Assembly: GCF_937616625.2 (NCBI RefSeq)
Contig: NC_065576.1
Location: forward strand, 22,160,001-22,224,000
Origin: Mercurialis annua
Taxonomy: Eukaryota; Streptophyta; Magnoliopsida; Malpighiales; Euphorbiaceae
Reading direction: 5' to 3'
DNA length: 64,000 nt
Part shown: positions 13,953-27,423 of the stretch, in pieces
How positions within the stretch are numbered: position 1 is the first letter of the stretch
How the letters are laid out: the number at the start of each line of letters is the position of its first letter
Notes under the pieces: generated by a model
The model's input: the letters and a program-made list of their open reading frames with translations, nothing else
Told to the model about the DNA's origin: nothing
Databases searched by the model: none
Position numbers and translations under genes: made by a program

Positions 13953-15204
13953 CCAAACTTTTCACCTTTTTAGCGATTTAAAGCCAAACGTTTACAAACG
14001 TTACGAAACAAATCCAAACGTTTCCCCTTTTGAGCTATTGAAGCCAAACGTTTACAAACGTTATGAAACAAATCCAAACGTTTCATCTTTTTAGCGATTT
14101 AGGCCAAACGTTTACAAACGGTTCGAAACAAATCCAAATGTTTTACCTTTTTAGCGATTTATGCCAAACGTTTACAAACTTTACAAAACAAATCCAAACG
14201 TTTCACCTTTTTAGCGATTTAAGCCAAACTTTTACAATGCGTTACAAAACAAATCCAAATGTTTCACCTTTTTAGCAATTTAAGCCAAACATTTACAAAC
14301 TTTATGAAACAAATCCAAATGTTTCACCTTTTTAGCGATTTAAGCAAAACGTTTACAAATGTTACGAAACAAATCCAAACGTTTCACCTTTTTAGAGATT
14401 TAAGCCAAACATTTACAAATGTTACGAAACAAATCCAAACAACTTTTAGATTTAAGCCAAACGTTTACAAACATTACAAAGCAAATCCAAACCTTTCACC
14501 TTTTAGTGATTTAAGCCAAACGATTACAAATGTTACGAAACAAATCCAAACGTTTCACCTTTTTAGCTATTTAATCCATACATTTACACATGTTGTGAAA
14601 CAAATCCAAATGTTTCACCGTTTTAGCGATTGAAGCCAAACGTTTACAAACGTTGCGAAACAAAACTAAATGTTTCGCTTTATTAGCGATTTAAACCAAA
14701 CGTTTACAAAAGTTACGAATTAAATCCAAACGTTTCACCTTTTTATCGATTTAAGCCGAACATTTACAAACTTTATGAAACAAAACCAACTGTTTCACCT
14801 TTTTTGCGATTTAAGCCAAACGTTTAAAACGTTACGAAACCAATCCAAACGTTAAAAACGTTTAAAATGTTACGAAAATAATCCAAACGTTTCACATTTT
14901 CAGTGATTTAAACCAAAAATTTACAAACGTTACGAAACAAATCTAAGTGTTTTACCTTTTTAGCGATTCAAGTCAAACGTTTAAAATATTACAAAACCAA
15001 TCCAAACGTTTTAAACGTTACGAAAGAAATCCGAATGTTTCACATTTTTATCGATTTAAGCCACATGTTTACAGACGTTACGAAACAAATCCAAAGGTTT
15101 CACCTTTTTAGCGATTTAAGCAAAACATTTAAAACAATACGAAACCAATCTAAACGTTTAAAACGTTACGAACAATTCCAAACGTTTCACCTTTTTAGCG
15201 ATTT
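13947..15204 (+). repeat. 60-bp satellite array, plus orientation
   Basis: About 21 units, mostly full 60-bp forms with CACCTTTTTAGCGATTTAAG followed by AAACGTTTAC and AAACAAATCC; half units appear from about 14820. The open frames at 14063-14275, 14259-14633 and 15035-15226 are satellite read in its one stop-poor frame and are not genes. The array stops inside a unit at about 15204, after the GATTTA word. Confidence 0.95.
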
Positions 15205-16419
15205 ATTTAAATTGTGTTTTGTTTAGAGAAAAATTTGGAAACGATTTAGATTTTGGATGTTCGAAACATCAATGTGTATTTCAATACGAAGGATTTTTCC
15301 ACGGTTCGTGAATTTTCGAAAGAGAAATAAACTTATTTTAGTAAATTTTATCTACAGGTAACATAAATTTTGTTAGTTAAACTGTTTCAGAAAATTGCAA
15401 ACTTATTTTGAAAATTGCAAACTTGAAAATTCAAAATACGAATATTTTGAAAATTTTTAAGGGTTTACAAAGCTAACAATCCGGTCGGGGTGAATTGGTC
15501 GTATTGATCTCTCGTTGTATACGAGGCAATTGTCAATTGATGGAATAATTTTGTGAATTTGAGTTTGATTTAGATATATGAGTTAGTTGATTTAAGAATC
15601 GAAGATCATTATTAATAGGTTTCGACAACCGGGATCGGTTGATCGATTTCGCTGATTAATGGTATTATTGTAATGTTTGGTTCAGTGGTTAAACCCTTGG
15701 TATGGACGACAATTTTTTTTTAAGTTGTGTAATATAAGTGAGATGCAGTCGATGTGCAGTTTAATGGTGGCGTTATGTTTCTAAATGATTGAAGGAATCA
15801 TTTTGATTGAGATTGTTTATGACTAATCTAGAAATTCTTTTATTATGAGTTAAGTTCACAATTCCTTGGGAATAACAGTATGAGTTTTTGTGTTTTGGAT
15901 CGGATGATTCTTTGTAGTGTTTGTTTTGGAATCGAAATATTATCTGAGGTTTATTTGGTTTTGTTATCGATTGTTTTGATGTCGATATTGTTATAAGTGG
16001 AAGAAAGTCGGTGTTTTAGAACACAAGATTTTATCAGCTTGTGTTTTCGGTTTTCCTAATGAGACGATAGAGTTTGAAATTGTAAGAATTATAATTAAGC
16101 TTAGGGCTTGACCTTGCACTTTGACATTGAGGATTTTATAATCGATAAGATTCGAACTGGTTTTGAAAGCCACTCCAGTACAGAGTAATTGTGACTCTCA
16201 GTTGAAAATTTATTGTTTATTCACATTGCGTTGATCGAGTAATAGTTGGAGCACCAAGTTGTTAGGATCAGAAATTTGTGCATATATGTGATTTGTGACC
16301 GCTTTTTGCGAATCAGTTTCAGATTTGAAATTCGAGGTCCATTTTGTTTATCCTAAGTGATTCAGTTGGGTTTTATGTAGGAGAGTTGTATTACCTCGTT
16401 TGGTTTCACCTAGAATTGG

Positions 16420-16421
<2 letters not shown>

Positions 16422-16480
<59 letters not shown>

Positions 16481-16482
16481 TA
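16422..16482. repeat. (TTA)n microsatellite
   Basis: An uninterrupted run of about 20 TTA triplets. Confidence 0.97.
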
Positions 16483-16559
16483 TGTTAAGGGGAAGGTAGC
16501 ATTATGGCTTTGTGACCTTTTAAGATTGTTTGATAAATGAAAATTGTTCACTAGTTAAG

Positions 16560-16880
16560 TAATGTTGAGTTCTGTTGCTCTTCAAACTTCATGTTGTTTT
16601 ATAAAACGAATTTCTGGATTTTAAACATTGGTTTATATTGTGGTTCCCTTGGGTCGGGATAGACTTGGGTCGCGCGACACGTTATTTAAGCTTGGAAGTC
16701 TTGGCTGACTCGGCTAAGTACCATTTTGTTTTCTTCTAAGTTGTTTTACAAAATGATTTGAAAAGGTTTCCGGATTATATTTTCAAATGGAACTCAATAG
16801 TGCTTAACTTGTTGTGTGGTGTTGGTTTGAAGATTACTTGGTTGAGGAATGTTCTTGAGAGACAGAGTTTGTTATGCAAA
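16560..16880 (+). repeat. LTR-like module outside the LTR
   Basis: This stretch carries words that also lie inside the LTRs of the same family: GGGTCGGGATAGACTTGGGT (16651; compare 18671, and the complement near 31830-31860), and CCGGATTATATTTTCAA followed by GGAACTCAATAGTGCTTAAC (from about 16770; complement near 31700-31740). Order and strand agree with the LTR. It is either an internal duplication of LTR sequence within the element or a piece of an older LTR. Confidence 0.6.
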
Positions 16881-17006
16881 ATTATTATTATTGCTTTTCT
16901 TGATTACTTTGGGTGTCATGTTTAAGTATTTTCACGTTTGTTACGTGTGTGTTTTCTTGGACATCAGATAATTTATGATATGTTTTACGTGGGTTGTTTT
17001 GTGTTA

Positions 17007-17041
17007 AATTCGAGGACGAATTTTGTATAAGTTGGGGATAT
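17007..17041 (+). other. polypurine-tract-like sequence before the 3' LTR
   Basis: AATTCGAGGACGAATTTTG followed by a G-rich GTTGGGGATA ends directly at the TGTAATATC start of the LTR. The arrangement matches the plus-strand primer region of plant gypsy elements, which makes the following LTR a 3' LTR. No primer-binding site is seen after the LTR, which agrees. Confidence 0.65.
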
Positions 17042-19833
17042 TGTAATATCTCGTATTTTTCCGTCATGGTTTCATTGTGTTTCCAACTTAGCTTTGGATT
17101 ACTAATGGTGGACTTAGCAAGTGTGAAATTTTAATTGGGGTTGGGTTTGTATCTTTTATGTGTCGCTTGTGTCGTGTGAGTTTTCGATGGCGATTTGATT
17201 TGTATCCGGATTATAATCAATGTTGTGTTCGTGTGCCTTCTAAATCTGACATGTTTTGATAAAACATTCATATCTCCAAATTGAACCGTTAGATCGGGTT
17301 AATTTTTGGATGCTGTGCACGACAAAAAGTTGACCGTTGGATCAAAATTGGAGGAGTGTTGGAGCAGCGATGGAGCGCACGATCGTGCATGATCGTGCTG
17401 TTACGGGATTTCAGATCTTTAAATAGACCTGTTACATTTTTAGACCATATTTTTCATATTCTATCAACCCTATCCAACTACCTCAGTCTAAAACACTCTG
17501 AAACACCAACTCATTCGTTCTTTTCCATCATTCTCGAATCGGTTAAGTAATTCACGTCAATTTCTTATTCTTTTCGATATCGTCTTTTCCGTTCAATAAC
17601 TCGTGTCTCTGTTATTCTTGCATAGGGCATAGACTTATCTCCTCGTTACATCAGTACACGTCATCTCCTATCATCCTTACGCGTTGGCATCAAATTTGGT
17701 ACGTGAATCTTCTCCGTTTAAGCGTCGTACGATTCATCGTTTTGTTAACTGTGGCTGTGTTCTCCCTTGAGTCTGTTGCTGCCGTGTTGGGTTCATGTTA
17801 AATCTATTATTCATTGATGATTGAATGCTCAATAACGGAGGAGTGATTGTTTAATAGCTGAATTGCTTTTGGTTGAGATTGATCCCATTATTCGTCACGA
17901 TTTCGATTCGGTTTTGTAGTTTGGATTCAATAAGGCTTGTAATTGTTTATGCCGTGATTCATGTTATTTTTATCATGAGTTTATTGATAATTATTTGAGA
18001 CTTACCCAGTTTAATGCAATCAGAATTTGGTTGTTCGTTTGGGCATAAAACTCGTTGTTAAGCTTTGCTCATTTTTTTTATATTATGGCAGTATGAACTT
18101 TTATACTATGGCTGTTCATACTCTTCATTACCTTGAAATCTCATATTGAATGGCTATGGAAATTTGATTGTTGGAAGCACATGATTCATTGTTGGTTTTC
18201 TTTGAGATTATTGTTTTTGTTGTTCACAATTTTAAAACCAAACTTTTGAATATCAAATTAATCTTATTATTATGACGGTCTATTCTATAGTGAACATTAA
18301 TTGTATTAAGTCTCTTAATTGAATAATTACTTGGTTAACTATTCTTTTGTAAAATATTGACAATTATTTTCTAGTATTTTATTGGGATAATTACTCGGGT
18401 AATTATCTTTTAAGAATTATAGATTGTTATGTCAAATTGGCTAAATTATAAATTTAGTTTTTAAACGTTTTCTTAACTTATTTTAGTTAAGTAATTGATT
18501 GTAACTTGGGTTACTTGAAGTTAAAGATATTGGGTTTCGTTTTAAATTTTGATTATTATTTTATCAAAATGTTTTCTATAATTATAAACTATGGTTTATA
18601 ATTAAATATAAATATATTTATTTTATTCAAAGTTATTTGTTTTCAAATTATAAACTCTGGTTTATATTTTATAAAATATTTGGGTCGGACTAGACTTGGT
18701 TCGTCTGACATGTAAGGTTAGCTTGTATTTATCGGTAACTCGGCTAACCAACTATTTGGAATTTAAAGTGATTTATTATTTAATAAGTATTTAAATAACA
18801 TTTTATGAAACGCACTTTAAAGCGAGAACTCAATAGACTTGTCTTGTGTTGACTGTACGATTGTTTGAGTATTGTGTTTAATCTAATTGGCGTTACCTTA
18901 ACTTGTTGTTTGTGATATTCCCATGTGGTGTCTAGTACTCTTTAGAGTTAGGGTCCGTTTTTAATAATTATTTGCATTTGTTTAGACTCGTCGACTGTTC
19001 GTGCTTTTGAGGCAAACCGAGTTTAGGCTGCTTGCAAGGAATTTTCACGTGGATTAGCAAGCAGTGAGTTTATATCGCTAATTACTGCTTTATTAATTAA
19101 ATTGTATGTTTGCATAAATATATATTGTATATACAGCTTTTGAACTGTTTTCGGCATTATGGATATGAATTGGAACAGGCTACTCGATGGGCATCATCGA
19201 GACTGCGTGCGCACCGGTATATGATCATATGGTATTGAGGTAGGTTAGAGATATGTCTCGCCTTAGTGAGAGCGCCAGTGGAAGATACGTCTCCTGGGAC
19301 TCACGTGTTTTATTTGACTGACAGTCGGAGACCAGTTATGGAGATACGTCTCACCGGCACGACAACTGGATTTAGATATTTGTGGTTTAGGGTTTCAATG
19401 CTTATACATAATGATAAATGCTTTACAAATGTTTTAAATATTTTTAAAGGGTTTCACTTAATAAATGTGAATAGTTGTATCAACTCATCTCAGTATATCT
19501 TATCCCGTTGTTTTCTCAGCTGGTCTCCGATTCTTTATTTCCTTTGAGGTTTTATTTTATTTTTAATAAAGTCGTTAAACTGATTTTATTTCTTAGACCG
19601 CAATAGTAACTAGAAGTCTTAATTGTCTAATACTTATTATTAAATTTATTCTATTGAATTATTATTGTCTATATGAACTGCTAGACTAGGTTGGAGTCTC
19701 CGTTGCCCCCGAGCAGTGGTTTTTCTTGTAGGTTTATATGTTGAGTGGTTAGCCGCAAGGCTTGCTACGGGTTTTGATACAACTATACCCATACCCTAGC
19801 GCCGGTCGCGATTCATGAAAATGGGTTGTGAAA
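17042..19833 (+). mobile_element. LTR (3' LTR) of a gypsy-type retrotransposon, 2.8 kb
   Basis: Starts TGTAATATCTCG and ends GGGTTGTGAAA, where the related LTR ends GGATCGTGACA. Aligned by eye with the complement of 30628-33363 it matches in order over its whole length: the start block to about 17330, CCGTTGGATC near 17334, the GTCGACTG block near 18988, and a final block from CCCCCGAGCAGTGG (19707) through ACCCATACCCTAGCGCC (19787). Identity looks like about 80 %. No coding capacity is expected; the open frames at 17356-17550 and 19266-19547 are chance frames. The terminal CA has decayed and no target duplication is found, so this is an older copy than the one at 30628. Confidence 0.8.
17417..17427 (+). 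promoter_or_regulatory. possible LTR TATA box
   Basis: CTTTAAATAGA lies about 375 bp into the LTR. The related LTR at 30628-33363 has CTATAAATAG at a similar distance from its start, so this is the probable U3 TATA box, slightly degraded here. Confidence 0.45.
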
Positions 19834-19995
19834 GCTTTAAAAATATACAATTACAAACTCACCCTTCATAAATATTTTATAATTCATATTATTTTTAATT
19901 AAAAAAAACAAGCTTATTCTTTATAAATATTTTATTAATAATTTATTTATTTTTAATAAAAAAAATAACACTAATTTCTTTTAAATACACATATT
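19834..19995. other. AT-rich spacer between LTR and satellite
   Basis: About 160 bp of nearly pure A+T. It holds two diverged copies of a roughly 55-bp segment (each with ATAAATATTTTA, then TTATTTTTAAT, then a run of A). It is neither satellite nor LTR, and there is no primer-binding site. It is probably flanking DNA brought in with the element. Confidence 0.5.
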
Positions 19996-22900
19996 AGAAT
20001 GTTATAAAACAAATCAAAACAATTTACCTTTATAGGGATTTAAGCCAAACGTTAGCAAACGATGCGAAATAAATTCAAACGATTCACCTTTTTATTAATT
20101 TAAGCAAGACGTTTAAAAGTTTACGAAACCAATCCAAATGTTTTAAACATTACGAAACAAATTCAAACACTTCCTGTTTTTAGCGATTGAAGCCAAACGT
20201 TTACAGACGTTATGAAACAAATCCAAACGTTTCGCCTTTTTAGCAATTTAAGCCAAACTTTTAAAACGCTACGAAATAAATCCAAACGTTTCTCCTTTTT
20301 AGCGATTTAAGTCAAACATTTGGAAACGTTACGAAACAAATTCAAACGTTTCACCTTTTTAGCGATTTAAGCCAAACATTTAAAACGTTAGGAAACAAAT
20401 CTAAATGTTTCCCCTTTTTAGCGAGTTAAGCCAAATGTTTAAAACGTTACGAAACCAATCCAAATGTTTAAAATGTTACGAAAAAAATCCAAATGTTTAA
20501 AACGTTACGCGATTTAAGCCCAACGTTTACAAATGTTAAGAAACAAATCCAAACGTTTCACCTTTTTAGCGATTTAAGCCAAACGTTTAAAACGTTGCCG
20601 AACCAATCCAAACGTCTAAAACGTTACAAAATAAATCCTAACATTTCACCTTTTTAGCGATGTAATCCCAACGTTTAAAACGTAATAAAACAAATCTGAA
20701 CGTTTCTCTTTTTAGCGATTTAAGCCAAACGTTTATAAACGTTACGAAACAAATCCAACCATTTTACCTTTTTAGCGATTTAAGCCAAACGATTTAAAAC
20801 GTTACGAAACCAATCCAAACGTTTAAAACATTACGAAACAAATCCTAGCGTTTTACTTTTTTAGGGATTTAAGCCCAACGTTTAAAACGTTCGGAAACAA
20901 ATCCTAACATTTCATCTTTTTAGCGATTTAAACCAAACGTTTTAAACGTTATGAAACAAATCCTAACGTCTCACGTTTTAACGATTTAAGCTAAACATTT
21001 AAAATCTTTCGAAACAAATCCAAACGTTTCACCTTTTTAGCGATTTAAGCCAAACGTTTAAAATGCTACGAAACCAATCCAAACTTTTAAAATGTTACGC
21101 GATTTAAGCCCAACATTTACAAATGTTACGAAACAAATCCCAACGTATCACCTTTTTAGTGATTTAAGCCAAACATTTAAAACGTTTCCGTACCAATCCA
21201 AATGTCTAAAATGTTACAAAATAAATCATAAAATTTCACCTTTTTAGCGATTGAAGCCCAACGTTTAAAACGTAATAAAAAAAATACTAACATTTTACCT
21301 TTTTAGCGATTTAATCCAAACGTTTATAAACGTTATGAAACAAATTCAAATGTCTCACTTTTTTAGCGATTTATGCCAAACGTTTAAATTGTTACAAAAC
21401 CAATCCAAACGTTTAAAACGTTACTAAACAAATCCTAGCGTTTCACCTTTTTCGCGATTTAAGCCCAACGTTTAAAACGTTAGGAAACAAATCCTAACAT
21501 TTCACCTTTTAGCGATTTAAACCAAACGTTTTAATCGTTATGAAGCAAATCCTAATGTTTCACATATTTAGCGATTTAAGCTAAACATTTAAAATGTTTC
21601 GAAACAAATCCAAAAGTTTCAACTTTTTAGCAATTTAAGCCAAATGTTTAAAATGTTACAAAACCAATCCAAACGTTTAAAATTTTACGCGATTTAAGCC
21701 TAACGTTTACAAATGTTACGAAACAAATCCAAACGTTTCACCTTTTTAGCGATTTAAGCCAAACTTTTAAAACGGTACCGAACCAACCTAAACGTTTAAG
21801 ACGTTACAAAATAAATCCTAACATTTAACCTTTTTAGCCATTTAAGCCCAAGGTTTAAAATGTAATAAAACAAATTCTAACGTTTCACCTTTTTAGCGAT
21901 TTAAGTCAAACGTTTAAAACTTTACCGTACCAATCCAAACGTTTAAAACGTTACAAAATAAATCCTAACATTTCACCTTTTTAGCTATTTAAGCCCAACA
22001 TTTAAAACGTAATAAAACAAATCCTAACGTTTCCCCTTTTTCGCTATTTAAGCCAAACATTTATTAAGGTTATGAAACAAATTCAAACGTTTCACCTTTT
22101 TAGCGATTTAAGCCAAACGTTTAGAAACATTATGAAACAAATCCAAACATTTCACCTTTTTAGCGATTTAAGCCAAACGTTTAAAACGTTACGAAACCAA
22201 TCCAAACATTTAAAACGTTACGAAACAAATCCTAGCATTTCAACTTTTTAGCGATTTAAGCCCAACGTTTTAAAAGTTAGAAAACAAATCCTACCATTTC
22301 ACCTTTTTAGCGATTTAAACAAAACATTTTAAACGTTATGAAACAAATCCTAACGTTTCACGTTTTTAGCGATTTAAGCTAAACATTTTAAATGTTTCGA
22401 AACAAATCCAAACGTTTCACCATTTTAGCGATTTAAGCCAAACATTTAAAATGTTACGAAAGCAATCCAAACGTTTAAAACGTTACGCGATTTAAAGCCA
22501 ACGATTACAAATGTTACGAAACAAATCCAAACGTTTGACCTTTTTAGAGATTTAAGCCAAACGTTTAAAACGTTACTGAACCAACCTAAACGTTTAAAAC
22601 GTTACAAAATAAATCCTAACATTTCATCTTTTTAGCTATTTAAGCCAAACGTTTAAAACGTAATAAGACAAATTCCAACGTTTCACCTTATTAGCGATTT
22701 AAGCCAAACGTTGATAAACGTTATGAAACAAATTCAAACGTTCGCCTTTTTAGCGATTTAACCAAACATTTAAAACGTTACGAAACCAATCCAAACGTTT
22801 AAAACATTACGAAACAAATCCTAGCGTTTCACCTTTTTAGCGATTTAAGCCCAACGTTTAATACTTTAGGAAACAAATCCTAACATTTCATCTTTTTAGC

Positions 22901-25900
22901 GAATTAAGCTAAACATTTCAAATGTTTCGAAAAAATTCTAATGTTTCACCTTTTTGAGCGATTTAAGCCAAACATTTAAAATGTTAAGAAACCAATCCAA
23001 ACGCTTAAAACGTTACCAAACAAATCCAAATGTTTCACCTTTTTAGCGATTTAAGCCAAACGTTACAAAACCAATCCAAACGTTTAAAACGTTATGAAAA
23101 AAATCCAAACGTCCAAATGTTTCACCTTTTTAGCGATATAAGCCAAACGTTTACAAATGTTACGAAATAAATCCAAAAGTTTACAAATGTTACGAAACAA
23201 ATCGGAATGTTTCACCTTTTTAACGATTTAAGCCAAACGTTTAAAACATTACCAAACCAATCCAAACGTTTCACCCTTTTAGTAATGTAAGCCAAACGTT
23301 TACAAACGTTAGGAAGTAAATCATAACGTTTCACCTTTTTAGCGATTTAAGCCAAACATTTAAAATGCTATGAAACAAATCCAAACGTTTACCCTTTTTA
23401 GCGATTTAAGTCAAACGTTTGCAAACGTTACAAAACAAATTCAAACGTTTCACCTTTTTAGAAATTTAAGCCAAACATTTAAAACGTTACGAAACCAGTC
23501 AAAACGTTTAATACGTTGCGAAAAAAATCCAAACATATAAAATGTTACGAAACAAATCCAAACGTTTCGCCCTTTTTGGATTTAAGCCAACCGTTTACAA
23601 ACCTTACGAAACAAATCCGAACGTTTTCCCTTTTTTATCATTTGAAGCCAAAAGTTTAGAATGTTACGAAACCAATCCAAACATTTGAAACGTTACGAAA
23701 CAAATCCAAACGTTTCCCATTTTTAGCGATTTATGCCAAACGTTTACAAATGTTACGAAACAAATCCATATGTTTCCCCTTTTTAGCGAGTTAAGCAAAA
23801 CGTTTAAAACGTTATGAAACCAATCCAAATGTTTTAAATATTACTAAACAAATCCAAATGTTTAAAACGTATTTAAACCCAACGTTTACAAATGTTACGA
23901 AACAAATCCAAACGCTTCACCTTTTTACCGATTTAGGCCAAATGTTTAAAACGTTACCGAACCAATCCAAACGTTTAAAACGTCACAAAATAAATCCTAA
24001 CATTTCACCTTTTTAGCTATTTAGCGCAATGTTTAAACATTTGCAAACGTTACGAAACAAATCCAAACGTTTCACCGTTTTAGCGATTTAAGCCAAACAT
24101 TTAAAACATTACGAAACCAATCCAAACGTTTAAAACGTTACGAAACCAATCCAAACGTTTAAAACGTTACGAAACAAATCCAAACATTTCACCTTTTAGT
24201 GATTTAAGCAAAACGTTTACAAACCATACGAAACAAATCCAAACATTTCTCATTTTTATCATTTATAGCCAAACGTTTAAAATGTTACGAGACCAATCCA
24301 AGCGTTCGAAACGCTACGAAACAAATCCAAACATTTAACCTTTTTAGCGATTTATGCCAAACGTTTACAAACTTTACGAACCAAATCTAAATGTTTCCCC
24401 TTTTTAGCGAGTTAAGCCAAACGTTTAAAACGTCACGAAACCAATCCAAACGTTTAAAACATTACGAAATAAATCCAAACGTTTAAAACATTACTCGATT
24501 TAATCCCAACGTTTACAAATGTTAGGAAACAAATCCAAACGTTTAACCTTTTTAGTGATTTAAGCCAAGCGTTTATAACGTTACCAAACCAATCCAAAAG
24601 TTTAAAACGTTACAAAATAAATCCTAACATTTCACCTTTTTAGCGATTTAAGCCCAACGTATAAAATGTAATAAAACAAATCTTAACGTTTCACCTTTTT
24701 AGCAATTTAAGCCAAACGTTTAAAAAGTTACGAAACCAATCCAAACGTTTAAAACTTTACGAAATAAATCCTAACGTTTCACCTTTTTAGCGATTGAAGC
24801 CCAACGTTTAAAACGTTAAGAAACAAATCCTAACATTTCACCTTTTTAGCGATCTAAACCAAACGTTTTAAACGTTATGAAAGAAATCCAAACGTTTCAC
24901 GTTTTTAGCGATTAAGCAAAACATTTAAAACGTTTTGAAACATATCCAAACATTTCACCTTTTAGCGAGTTAAGCCAAACTTTTAAAACGTTACGAAAAC
25001 CAATCGAAATGTTTAAACGTTTTACCTTTTTAGCGATTTAAGCCAAACGTTTAAAACATTACCAAACCAATCCAAACGTTTCACCATTTTAGCGATGTAA
25101 ACCAAACGTTTACAAACGTTAGGTTACAAATCCAAATGTTTCACCTTTTTAGCGATTTAAGCCAAACATTTAAAATGCTACGAAACAAATCCAAATGTTT
25201 CCCCTTTTTAGCAATTTAAGTCAAACGTTTTGCAAAAGTTACGAAACAAATCCAAACGTTTCACCTTTTTAGCGATTTCAGCCAAACATTTTAAACGTTA
25301 CGAAACCAATTCAAACGTTTAAAACGTTACGAAACCAATCCAAACGTTACGAATCAAATCCAAACGTTTCCCCTTTTAGCGATTTAAGCCAAACGTTTAC
25401 AAACCTTACGAAAAAAATCCAAACGTTTCCCCTTTTTATCAATTATAGCCAAACGTTTAAAATGTTATGAAACCAATCCAAACATTTGAAATGTTACGAA
25501 ACAAATCAAAAGGTTTCACTTTTTAGCAATTTATGCCAAACGTTTAGAAACATTACGAAACAAATCCAAATGTTTCCCCTTTTTAGCGAGTTAAGCGAAA
25601 CAATTAAAACGTTATGAAACCAATCCAAATGTTTCAAACGTTACGAAATAAATCCAAACGTTTAAAACGTTACGCGATTTAAGTCCAACGTTTACAAATC
25701 TTACAAAACAAATCCAAACGTTTCACCTTTTTAACGATTTAAGCCAAACGTTTAAAACGTTACCAAACCAATCCAAACATTTGAAACGTTACAAAGTAAA
25801 TCCTAACGTTTCACCTTTTTAGCGATTTAAGACAAACGTTTAAAACATTATTAAACAAATCCCAACGTTTCATCTTTGTAGCGATTTAGGCCAAACGTTT

Positions 25901-25907
25901 AAAAACG

Positions 25908-26800
25908 TTAGAACGTTATAAAACAAATCCCAACGTTTAAAACATTTGGAAACAAATCCAAACGTTTCCCCTTTTTAGCGATTTAAGCCAAACGTTTACA
26001 AACGTTACGAAACAAATCCAAACATTTCGCCTTTTTAGCAATTTAAGCGATAAGCTTACAAACGTAACAAAACAAATCCAAACATTTCACCTTATTAGCG
26101 ATTTAAGCCAATCATTTACATACGTTACAAAAAAAATCCAAACGTTCACCTTTTTAGCGACTTAAGCCAAACGTTTAGAAACGTTAAGAAACAAATCCAA
26201 AAGTTTAAAACGTTACGAAACAAATCCAAACGTATCACGTTTTTAGCAATTTAAGCTGAACATGTAAAACGTTTCGAAACAAACAAACATTTCACCTTTT
26301 TAGCGATTTATGCCAAATGTTTAAAACGTTACCAAACCAATCCAAACGTTTAAATCTTTACCAAACAAATCCAAACGTTTCATCTTTTTAGCGATTTAAG
26401 CCAAACATTTACAAACGCTATAAAACCAATCCAAACGTTTAAAACATTACGAAACAAATCCAAACGTCCAAATGTTTTACCTTATTAGCGATTTAAGCAA
26501 AACGTTTACAAACGTTACGAAACGTATCCAAACGTTTCACCTTTTTAGCGATTGAAGACAAAAATTTAAAACATTACCAAACCAATCCAAATGTTTCACC
26601 TTTTTATCGATGTAAGCCAAATGTTTACAAACGTTACGAATCAAATCCAAACGTTTCACCATTTTAGCGATTTAAGCCAAAAGTTAGAACGTTATAAAAA
26701 AAATCCCAACGTTTAAAACGTTTGGAAACAAATCCAAACATTTAACCTTATTAGCGATTTAAGCCAAACGTTTACAAACGCTACCAAACAAATCCAAAAG
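25908..26800 (+). repeat. satellite block duplicated at 29567-30520, left copy
   Basis: A run of unusual units in fixed order: GAACGTTATAAAACAAATCC, then AAAACATTTGGAAAC, then TTTAAGCGATAAGCTTAC (26042), then a CTTATTAGCG unit (26481). The same order is found from 29567. The offset is 3659 bp at the first landmarks and 3717 bp later, because the right copy holds one extra unit. Subtracting the LTR and its duplicated target leaves a period of about 2.1 kb. Confidence 0.75.
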
Positions 26801-27423
26801 TTTCACCTTTTTAGCAATTTAAGCCATAAGTTAACAAACGTTTCACCTTTTTAGCGATTTACGCCAAACGTTTAGAAACGTTGCGAAACAAATCCATACG
26901 TTTCACCTTTTTAGCGATATAGGACAAACGTTTAAAACGATACGAAACTAATCCAAACATTTAAAACGTTACATAACAAATCAAAACGTTTCACCTTTTT
27001 AGCGATTTTAGCCAAATGTTCATAAACGTTACGAAACAAATCCAAACATTTTACCTTTTAAGCGATTTAAGCCAAACACTTACAAACGTTACGAAATAAA
27101 ACCAATCGTTTCACCTTTTTAGCGATTTAAGCCAAATATTTAAAACCTTATGAAACCAATCCAAACGTTTAAAACGTTACGAAAAAATCCAAAAGTTTCA
27201 CATTTTTCGTGATTTATGCCAAATGTTTACAAACGTTACGAAACAAATCCAATCGTTTCACCTTTTTAGCGATTTAAGCCAAACGTTTACAAACGTTACA
27301 AAACAAATCCAAACATTTCACCTTTTTAACGATTTAAGCCAAACGTTTAAAACGTTACGAATCCAATCCAAACGTTTAAAACGTTACGAAACAAATCCTA
27401 ATGTTTCACCTTTTTAGCGATTT

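Larger units (their letters stand above)
15205..17041 (+). mobile_element. decayed 3' internal part of a gypsy-type element
   Basis: Non-satellite, AT-rich DNA lying directly upstream of the LTR at 17042. Its last 35 bases have the form seen just before 3' LTRs of this retrotransposon type, so I read the stretch as the 3' untranslated tail of an element whose gag-pol is gone. I found no reverse transcriptase, integrase or protease motif in any frame; the open frame at 15991-16173 (minus) has no recognisable content. The left edge joins satellite in mid-unit, with no LTR end there, so the element was truncated. A TTA microsatellite and a second LTR-like module lie inside. Unique non-retroelement DNA for 15205 to about 16480 cannot be excluded. 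Confidence 0.55.

Noticed and set aside
14063..14633. Open frames encoding TKQIQTFHLFSDLSQTFTNV-like repeats, here and at many other places in the satellite
   Set aside because: They are the 60-bp satellite read in its one stop-poor frame. Starts and stops fall at random unit variants, and copies differ by indels. No sign of coding selection.
19266..19547. 93-residue open frame, plus strand
   Set aside because: Lies inside the 2.8-kb LTR; the matching part of the related LTR has no corresponding frame that I could see.
17042..19833. 5' LTR of a complete element running right
   Set aside because: No primer-binding site follows the LTR, and a polypurine-like tract precedes it, so it is better read as a 3' LTR.
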